Assembly (NCBI GenBank): GCA_027032655.1
Contig: JALVMZ010000269.1
Span: 1-37,342 of the forward strand
DNA: 37,342 nt
Source: Desulfobacteraceae bacterium
GTDB lineage: Bacteria; Desulfobacterota; DSM-4660; Desulfatiglandales; JALVMZ01
Reading direction: 5' to 3'
Shown here piece after piece: positions 30,960 through 37,342 of the stretch. Each line of letters begins with the position of its first letter. Position 1 is the first letter of the stretch. The translations under genes were made by a program, and so were the position numbers. The notes beneath the pieces were generated by a model. That model did not search any database. It saw only the letters and a list, made by a program, of their open reading frames with translations, and was not told the origin of the DNA.

Positions 30960-32447
30960 TTACAGAGATGTAAAGATGTCCTTATTGGCAAGAGAAGTAA
31001 CAACAGCCTTCTCATAGTGGTTAACGAAGTTGGCGAACTGGTTAAAGGTCTTTATAGGAAACTTTGTTTTCTCTCTGATATCCTGAAGTTCCTTTAATCT
31101 TCTCCCGGCCATGCTGTAAAGGACCTTTATGAAGTCTCTCTGCTCCTCACTCATATCTTTCCATGGCAGGCCAGAGATACCATACAGTCCGTCCCTTATC
31201 AGGGCCTCAACGTAGTAAGAGGCGATGTAATCCTTACTTCCTTCGATAAAGTTCTCACCAACTCCAGGGAAGTAAGCAAGGGTATTAAGCCACTTTAGAA
31301 TAGGCAGAGGTGTAGCTCCCACGAACTGCTTTTCCTTATCGCTTAAGGGAGTATGGGTTTCTATTTTGTGAAGAATGCTATACATGTATGCTTTCACAAG
31401 CCCTGGGAATCCTGGCTCGCTGGTGCAATAGGACTGATAAGAGGGAGGAGCAGCTGAACAAAGATCTTTCATTACTGTGTATAGGTCTTCTTTTCCTGAC
31501 ACATCTACACCTCTAAACTCGCCAAGAGCATCTTTGTAATCCTTAATCCCGTATACATACCCGATACCAGAACTGTCCACGTGAAAGAGTCTGGCTACGT
31601 TGAGCACTGGCGATACATATTGAACATTGTAAAGCTGACTACTTCCTGGGTCACTTCCCGCTTCGTCTGTTTCCTTACGGGAAATAATGACGTCACCTAT
31701 TAATGAAGCAATCAAACGGAACTGGACTGCAGCCCATGTGTTGCTTTTATCAAAATCCTTTCCAAACTTTTTCTCAAGCTGCCTGTAAAGTAGGTCACCC
31801 CTTATCTCCGCTATCTCTTGTTGATACGCTTTCCCTTCAGACGTAGACAACCAATCCTTCAAAGACTGATTAAAATCCTTCAGAGCCTTATTAAGCGACG
31901 CAAAGAAATCATCAGCATTACCTGTTTTAGCGTTATCATTCATACTCTTCTGTTGTTCCGCCTCGGTCATTTTAGATGAGAAACCAAATAAGTGATAGAC
32001 AAGAGCCTTACTGGCCTGACAGGAGTCAACTCCCATCTGGTTAACAAGCTGAGCCGTAGTTGAAAGCTCGTTCAATACGTTAGCAACTCCAGGAAGGAAC
32101 TTCTTCAACGCAATTTCAAAAGCAACTCCAGGGGCTGCCTGAAGAATCTGTTTTAACCACTGAACTATCTGGTCAAGATTAAGGTAGGACAGTGAACCAA
32201 AAGTGAGGTCTATTCCAGAACATCCCGCTCTAATTTTTGGGGGCTGAAAGGTAACAAGATTCAGGGTTGAATGAGGCACTCTGTAGTACACAGAACCTAA
32301 AGTAACATACCCCCTTTCCTGTCCTTGAACAACTTTGGGATTTGTAGTGTTTTTGAGAATATCGTCGTATGCCTCCTTAAGGTCCAGACCTGACGCACTG
32401 GAGCTAAAGACAATTACCGTAGTCAAAGCGGCCAATAGCTTTCTCAT
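30960..32447 (-). CDS. traH: TraH, F-type pilus assembly / mating-pair protein
   Basis: A 495-residue protein, close to F TraH (about 458). The signal peptide (MRKLLAALTTVIVFSSSASG) is followed by VTLGSVYYRVPHSTLNLVTF and RAGCSGIDLTFGSLSYLN, the hallmark of TraH, and by a paired Cys in GVDSCQASKALV. The C-terminal helical region is intact. TraH is a periplasmic protein tied to the outer membrane and needed for pilus extension. The start overlaps the traF stop by one base. Confidence 0.92.
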   Translation of the reverse strand: MRKLLAALTTVIVFSSSASGLDLKEAYDDILKNTTNPKVVQGQERGYVTLGSVYYRVPHSTLNLVTFQPPKIRAGCSGIDLTFGSLSYLNLDQIVQWLKQILQAAPGVAFEIALKKFLPGVANVLNELSTTAQLVNQMGVDSCQASKALVYHLFGFSSKMTEAEQQKSMNDNAKTGNADDFFASLNKALKDFNQSLKDWLSTSEGKAYQQEIAEIRGDLLYRQLEKKFGKDFDKSNTWAAVQFRLIASLIGDVIISRKETDEAGSDPGSSQLYNVQYVSPVLNVARLFHVDSSGIGYVYGIKDYKDALGEFRGVDVSGKEDLYTVMKDLCSAAPPSYQSYCTSEPGFPGLVKAYMYSILHKIETHTPLSDKEKQFVGATPLPILKWLNTLAYFPGVGENFIEGSKDYIASYYVEALIRDGLYGISGLPWKDMSEEQRDFIKVLYSMAGRRLKELQDIREKTKFPIKTFNQFANFVNHYEKAVVTSLANKDIFTSL

Positions 32448-33487
32448 TATTCACTCCACAATTGGTTCTCTATAGCTTGGCTAATTTCCTGTTCCTTCTT
32501 CTTCTCTCTTACTTTATTTAGGAGAGATGCTATCTTCTCAAGCTTTTCAGGGATAGAGACCTCCTTGATTTCGGGTTTCTCCTTAAGCTCCCAATCCTTT
32601 TTCTCAACTTCCGGGGGATGGCCATTCTCAATCGTATAGAGAATTTCGTAAACCGTTCTTTTAAGTGAATCAAGAGTTACAAGTCCATAGGAAACCGGCT
32701 GAATCAAAGGCTTACCATCCTTGAAGTCAGGAATAACAAGAAAAATCGCAGGAAAGACGGGAACTCCAAGCTTTTCTGCAAGACGGCCATAATCCTGAGT
32801 GCAGTCAGGAAATTCCCTCAAACAACCTCCTGTAGTAGAAATAGCCAAAACTTTCCAGCCTGAAAAACGCTGAAACCTTTTTAAGATTGGAGCCTGAGCT
32901 TCACAGAAGGTACAGCCTTCCTGGAAAAAGAAATACAATCCCGCTCTATCCTTCCACTTCTGTAGCATCTGAGAAATCCTCTCTTCCTTAGCTAAGAAAT
33001 CCACGCGGCGGCCAAACGTTGAAGGGGGATGCGAAACAGCAGGGTTCCACTCCGGATGCTCCCTGAGAACTTTCTGTAAAGCCACCGTATAAGCCACTGA
33101 CTTCCTCATTGCATAGTTCTGGATAAGCAAAATGTTTTCGTAATCAGCTACATTCGGTTTGTAGAGAGCTCTCTCTACATACAGACTATATAGCTCTCCT
33201 ATCTGGACCGGGGTTAACTTCTCCAAGTCTTTCTCCGTTAGTTTGACGGGCAGAGACGCTAAAAGCTCGGCGTCTTTGTTTTTCAGCTCTTTAGACTGTT
33301 TAATTTCTGCATGCACAAATTTCTTGGCTCTTTTCTCTCTCTTCTTCGCTTCCTCCTTCTTTTCCTGGCTTTCCTGGCCCTCTTTCTTCCAGAACCATCC
33401 CGTTTCTTTATCTGAACCAAAGAACCCGCCTCCAAAAGAAGACACAGGAAACACAAGCATAAAAAGGAAAAGCAACCCTTTCCTCAT
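32447..33487 (-). CDS. traF: TraF, thioredoxin-fold T4SS assembly protein
   Basis: A 346-residue periplasmic protein with signal peptide MRKGLLFLFMLVFPVSSFGG. After a charged linker (EKKEEAKKREKRAKKF), the thioredoxin-like domain carries EGCTFCEAQAPIL, an intact C-x-x-C, then a cis-Pro region (VPVFPAIFLV). F TraF itself lacks the C-x-x-C, so this one may be a working disulfide enzyme. The C-terminal tail is charged and coiled. The order traN-traF-traH matches F-type clusters. Confidence 0.9.
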   Translation of the reverse strand: MRKGLLFLFMLVFPVSSFGGGFFGSDKETGWFWKKEGQESQEKKEEAKKREKRAKKFVHAEIKQSKELKNKDAELLASLPVKLTEKDLEKLTPVQIGELYSLYVERALYKPNVADYENILLIQNYAMRKSVAYTVALQKVLREHPEWNPAVSHPPSTFGRRVDFLAKEERISQMLQKWKDRAGLYFFFQEGCTFCEAQAPILKRFQRFSGWKVLAISTTGGCLREFPDCTQDYGRLAEKLGVPVFPAIFLVIPDFKDGKPLIQPVSYGLVTLDSLKRTVYEILYTIENGHPPEVEKKDWELKEKPEIKEVSIPEKLEKIASLLNKVREKKKEQEISQAIENQLWSE

Positions 33488-33495
33488 GGCGTCTC

Positions 33496-36246
33496 CTAAT
33501 ACTTCTGGAGGTTCTCGTAGTAGTTTTGAATTTTCCCCGGCATTTCATTCTTAAAGACATTGAGGTTCTCCGTGATACGTTTTTGAAGATCCTCATACCA
33601 CTCGGAAAAGTCAATCTTTGAGAAGTCTATCCTCTGGAATTCCTCAGGAGTAAAACCACGACAGTTTGGAGACTTAGGTTCACCCCAGTCTATACCAAGT
33701 TGCTGACGCCCCTGTTCCTGGATAATGCGTGCTAAAACGGAATGAAAACAACAGTATGTCTTTTTCTTTTGAATACAGAGCTTAAATACCTTAACAGCAC
33801 AGTAGCTTCCTACATAATGACACTGGCCATCAAGCTTCCCCCAGGAGCGTAACTTGGCAAGGATTTTCTCTCTTTCATTACATTGACCGAGACCAAACCA
33901 AGTTGTTGTTTTCTTACAACAGTTAGACCCTCCCGTCTGTAATCCCGGAGGTCTGCAACGATAATCGTTTCCATTAAAGATGTAAATAGTTCCATGACAT
34001 CCGTTTTCATCTACCTGACCGTCTGCTTGCTTATCGTTTGCGCCCTCCTGAGTATCATCATATTCAATAGCAGAACTCCATTGCTCACAAGGATTGGGAG
34101 AACAGTAGTTCTTTCCACCAACAGGTAAACAAGGATAGTCTCCAACCGGACAAGTTAAGTCGCCGACGTAGCAGCCGTTCGTCTCTGGAGTAAAGACTCC
34201 ATCCTTACAGATAGGAACAAGCTCACACTTCAGGACACTCCTGTTCCACGTATAGGTGTAAGTGTCTCCGGACGGACAGATGTGTTCTGCTTCGGAAACA
34301 CATTTATCAAGCTCTGCCGAATAACCTATTGTATCCTTGAGGGAGAATGCTGTATCAACAGGACACTTAACAGGAAGGTAGCATACCTTGTTAACACTAT
34401 CATAAGTATAGGTTCCACAGTTCCTTGAAACTGTAGCAACGCACTTACGTAAATCCTCGTTGTAAAGGCCGTAAGAACATACAGGGCTTGAATAACAAAC
34501 ATTCAGATTGCTGTCGTAAGTCCAGCCTCCACAGTCTTTGTTTGCTACAAGCTCGCACTTGTCTGTGTCAGGATTCAGAGTTCCAGAACTACAGATAGGC
34601 GTTGCTACACACAGATTGGCATTACTGTCATAGGTAGTTCCAGCAGGACAAACAGGAGTATAGTTAGTCCAGCAGACATCTGCATTCCCGTCAAAAGTCC
34701 CTCCAGATGGACAAGATGGATTGGCCACGCAAATTCCGTTAGAGAGAACAGAACCGGGAGGACAGCTGCCTACTTGGGAGCAGGTTCCAGTAGTTACACA
34801 GTTAGCCTGACAGGTTGAGAGGTCAGAATAGGATTGTCCGTTAAGAGAACAGGTGTAGCTAAATTTTGCACAAATATAAACAAACAAAGGATACCCAGAA
34901 GCCTGTGGTATTTCTGCACAAACAGAGCATTTGTTTACACTTTCAGAACAAGCGGGATAATCCCTAAAATTCGAACAATAGCCTGATAAGCTATCATCTA
35001 CAGTTACACCTAAATCATATGGAGGAACTGGAATCATCATTCCACACAAATATTGCTGAGTTTCACTACAACTCCCACTCACCTTACAGTTAGCTTGACA
35101 CGTAGTTAGACTTGAATAAGTCTGGCCGTTAGAGGAACACCTGTAGCTAATGTCTGCCTGCTTTTCACACCTGTTAGTGTTTCTGTTGTAGATAAAACCG
35201 CTTGGACAAACAGGATTTGCCTCACACCTGTTAGTTGAAGGATTGTATGTATATCCTGATGGACAGTCTTTAGTAAACGACTCCACACACTTGTTGTAAG
35301 TCGGGTTATACGTAGTCCCAGAAGGACAAGCAGGATCAGCTACACACTTATCACCAACCAGAGTGTAGCCAGCGGGACAGGTAAGAGTCACGGACTTTTC
35401 ACACCTGTTCCTTTCAGGAATAAATACTCCGTCTCCACAGTCAACGCTCTTAACGCAAATATCGTGAACGCTGTCGTAGGTATAACCTTCCGGGCACTCA
35501 TTTATAACTGTCTTCTCACACCTATCTCTGACAGTATTCAAAACTCCGCCGTCAGGACAGGTAGGAGTTAAAACGCACTTATCAATTGAGGAGTCCCAAG
35601 TATATCCGCTCGGACACTTAACAGTAACATCAGCCTGACACATGTGTCTTTGCGTGTTAAGAGTTCCTTCAGGACACAGAGGTTTCTCGTAAGTGGCCCC
35701 ACAAGCCACTTTGTCTATTGGACAGATGTATTTCCCGTTATCAGCTTTAATGCATTGCTGAATCTCGCCTGCACTATCAAAGAAATCATCACCATTCATA
35801 TCTTTTGCACAGTAGTAAGCTCCTTCTTCAGGAGTAAAGTTGAGATATGAGGTCTCTTCGGTAGAACTTGAATTTTCCTCATCTTCAGGAAAAATCGGAC
35901 ATGAAACAAAAGCTCTGAATTTTTGATTTTCGGGAAGGAAACTTCCGCCACATTCAACATACTTTTTCCCTGAAAGCTCAGTAATTGAACAAATCTGTTT
36001 TGAGTTAGCATCAACCACACTATTACCACAGATAAAGTAGTTAGCAGAATAAGTTAGGTTACCAATGTACTTAACTGCTTCTGAACAAGGAACAAGAATA
36101 CAATTCTCAGGAAGAGTAATGTTCCCTATCTCGGAAACTGAATAAAACTCATCTGTGAGACCATATTCTCTATCATTTTGAAAGAAGCTACCGGTTAATG
36201 CATAAGCAGAAGTAGTAAAAAGAAGCGCCAGTAAAACAGCCCTCAT
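33496..36246 (-). CDS. traN: TraN-like mating-pair stabilisation protein, Cys-repeat rich
   Basis: A 916-residue outer-membrane protein. The signal peptide is MRAVLLALLFTTSAYA. From about residue 180 to 690 it consists of more than a dozen short repeats of the form C-P-x-G-x-T-Y-D-S/N-x(4)-C-V/E, split by two related C-x-S-N/L-G-Q-x-Y-S-x-L-x-T-C units. The C-terminal part has the conserved TraN end: YVGSYCAVKVFKLCIQKKKT then YCCFHSVLARIIQEQGRQQL and IDFSKIDFSEW. TraN grips the recipient surface. It is longer than F TraN (about 600) because of the repeats. Disulfides are presumably made by the element's DsbC. Confidence 0.92.
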   Translation of the reverse strand: MRAVLLALLFTTSAYALTGSFFQNDREYGLTDEFYSVSEIGNITLPENCILVPCSEAVKYIGNLTYSANYFICGNSVVDANSKQICSITELSGKKYVECGGSFLPENQKFRAFVSCPIFPEDEENSSSTEETSYLNFTPEEGAYYCAKDMNGDDFFDSAGEIQQCIKADNGKYICPIDKVACGATYEKPLCPEGTLNTQRHMCQADVTVKCPSGYTWDSSIDKCVLTPTCPDGGVLNTVRDRCEKTVINECPEGYTYDSVHDICVKSVDCGDGVFIPERNRCEKSVTLTCPAGYTLVGDKCVADPACPSGTTYNPTYNKCVESFTKDCPSGYTYNPSTNRCEANPVCPSGFIYNRNTNRCEKQADISYRCSSNGQTYSSLTTCQANCKVSGSCSETQQYLCGMMIPVPPYDLGVTVDDSLSGYCSNFRDYPACSESVNKCSVCAEIPQASGYPLFVYICAKFSYTCSLNGQSYSDLSTCQANCVTTGTCSQVGSCPPGSVLSNGICVANPSCPSGGTFDGNADVCWTNYTPVCPAGTTYDSNANLCVATPICSSGTLNPDTDKCELVANKDCGGWTYDSNLNVCYSSPVCSYGLYNEDLRKCVATVSRNCGTYTYDSVNKVCYLPVKCPVDTAFSLKDTIGYSAELDKCVSEAEHICPSGDTYTYTWNRSVLKCELVPICKDGVFTPETNGCYVGDLTCPVGDYPCLPVGGKNYCSPNPCEQWSSAIEYDDTQEGANDKQADGQVDENGCHGTIYIFNGNDYRCRPPGLQTGGSNCCKKTTTWFGLGQCNEREKILAKLRSWGKLDGQCHYVGSYCAVKVFKLCIQKKKTYCCFHSVLARIIQEQGRQQLGIDWGEPKSPNCRGFTPEEFQRIDFSKIDFSEWYEDLQKRITENLNVFKNEMPGKIQNYYENLQKY

Positions 36247-36255
36247 CCCATCCTC

Positions 36256-37342
36256 TTAAGGTGGAGAACTTGAACAAATAATGTCATGAGCCATGTTATT
36301 CATCGTCTCTACGACAGCAGCTGCTCTCCACGCCTCATCTGAAGTATCACAGTAACAGTCCTTAATCACCTTCTCCCCGGAACTTACAGGACACACGAGA
36401 TCCAAACTGCCGTCTCCACTTACTTGCTGTTTACAGGTCCTAAACTCATAGGTAGCTTTCTCTTCAGAACTGGTATCTACTCGGTTAGGCTCAGAGTCTT
36501 CTCCACTTTCATAACTATAGGTATCCCCTTGAGATTCCATCCTGACATCTCCTCTAAGAACACGAATCTGCCTACCTGTTATGGCAACCTTACAGACATA
36601 CACTCCCTCCGAATCGTTGACAGAACAGACTTTATAAGGTGCATTGGGAACGATTGCTGAGGCTTCCATCTGACACTCGGCCTTACATTCCTGCATGGAG
36701 GAATAGGCTTTGTTGTTTGCATAGCAAACCCATTTACCGTTAACCTCCGCACATCCTACCTGGCCAGAGAAACCAACTTTGTTTTCCTTTAGGTAGGAGT
36801 GCTCTTTGATATAGGTCCCCCTGTTAATAGCCTCATCTATGTTCAGTCCTTCTTCTTTGGGACAGGTATAGACACGCTTTATGTAAGTCCATCCCTTGGG
36901 AAACTCATAGCCTCCAAGCTTGTAAACCTGCCCGTCTGGAGAAACAGCAGTTATTTCTTCTCCGTTCATACAAACTTTCCACTTCAGGCCCATGTTAGAG
37001 GACCTAAAGTCGTAACAGATAGGTTTGTTATAGTAAGTAACAACGTGATAGTTTGAAACCGTTTTTATGCAGTAGTCCTCCTGAATACCAGAGTAATTCG
37101 ACACGGGAGGATAAAAACACACCCATTCCTCCTTTAGCTTGCAGTCTTCTGGAATAGCCTTGCAGCTGTCAGAATGGCTGACAGAAACATCCGGTATCTC
37201 TTTCACATAAGCCCGGAAGCTCCCTTTACCGGGACCGTTACACCCCCCGTTGTTCCAGATGGCAAAACTTACTTGAGCGCAACCGGAAGGTTGCTGTACA
37301 TTAAAATCCGAACAACTAAATGCGGCTGTTCCTGACACACTG
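36256..37342 (-). CDS. Cys-rich secreted protein, partial (N-terminus outside window)
   Basis: The frame is open to the window edge; a GTG at 37,338 is probably internal. The visible 361 residues have about 25 cysteines (GCAQVSFAIWNNGGC; CYDFRSSNMGLKWKVC; YCDTSDEAWRAAAVVETMNN) and end HDIICSSSPP. It is directly upstream of traN, 10 bases apart, and shares a C-x(n)-Y-S-x-M-Q-E-C-K-A-E-C unit with the repeats of TraN. It is probably another surface component of the mating apparatus. Confidence 0.7.
   Translation of the reverse strand, partial: SVSGTAAFSCSDFNVQQPSGCAQVSFAIWNNGGCNGPGKGSFRAYVKEIPDVSVSHSDSCKAIPEDCKLKEEWVCFYPPVSNYSGIQEDYCIKTVSNYHVVTYYNKPICYDFRSSNMGLKWKVCMNGEEITAVSPDGQVYKLGGYEFPKGWTYIKRVYTCPKEEGLNIDEAINRGTYIKEHSYLKENKVGFSGQVGCAEVNGKWVCYANNKAYSSMQECKAECQMEASAIVPNAPYKVCSVNDSEGVYVCKVAITGRQIRVLRGDVRMESQGDTYSYESGEDSEPNRVDTSSEEKATYEFRTCKQQVSGDGSLDLVCPVSSGEKVIKDCYCDTSDEAWRAAAVVETMNNMAHDIICSSSPP

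Noticed and set aside
1..37342. tRNA and rRNA genes
   Set aside because: I saw no T-loop (GGTTCRANTCC) with matching arms and no rRNA-like stretch on either strand by eye. A covariance search was not possible.

Overview
The window looks like part of a conjugative plasmid or integrative conjugative element from a thermophile-like bacterium. Proteins are rich in Lys and Glu, Arg is mostly AGG/AGA, genes are tightly packed, and GTG/TTG starts are frequent. A Desulfurobacteriaceae-type (Aquificota) host would fit, but that is a guess from style. I found no rRNA, tRNA, CRISPR array or relaxase gene.

Layout. (1) 1-2,098: an unknown partial gene and a gamma-glutamylcyclotransferase on the minus strand, then an Sm-like fusion protein and a secreted SPOR-like protein on the plus strand. 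(2) 2,140-7,939: a plus-strand F-type transfer operon: tandem-thioredoxin DsbC, two small proteins, TraV lipoprotein, TraC ATPase, TrbI and an S26 peptidase. (3) 7,870-17,352: AT-rich cargo. It holds a minus-strand operon of a Cas4-like nuclease, a small protein and a multi-TM subtilisin-like protease; a membrane-anchored unknown; a SIR2 gene; a TIR-like (ThsB/MTH538 type) gene behind a DUF4231 two-TM gene; an unknown gene; a tyrosine recombinase; and a membrane coiled-coil protein. (4) 17,386-28,234: element housekeeping. It includes an XRE-type repressor, a two-wHTH protein that may be a replication initiator, a tnpB element that has split a tandem Sm/Hfq-like gene, a duplicated-module lipoprotein and several unknowns. 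(5) 28,242-37,342: a minus-strand operon with a Cys-rich partial gene, traN, traF, traH, an unknown gene, topA and a tiny ORF. The two transfer operons together supply the coupling-independent core and mating-pair stabilisation parts of an F-type system. traW, traU, traB, traK, traE, traG and traI are not in the window.

The main discoveries are these. A near-palindromic 15-bp operator lies exactly between the -35 and -10 boxes of three promoters. They drive the cyclotransferase gene, the Cas4-like/subtilase operon and the 23,610 operon, so the three behave like one regulon. The SIR2 and TIR genes are each broken by a -1 shift at a textbook slippery heptamer (T TTT TTA and A AAA AAC) in the correct phase, and the adjacent DUF4231 gene carries one in-frame amber codon. 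Either a whole defence module is decaying by single lesions or its expression is recoded. The tnpB element can be removed in silico to restore, in frame, a 149-residue protein with two Sm-like halves. The Cas4-like, small-protein and membrane-subtilase operon is a plausible undescribed system.
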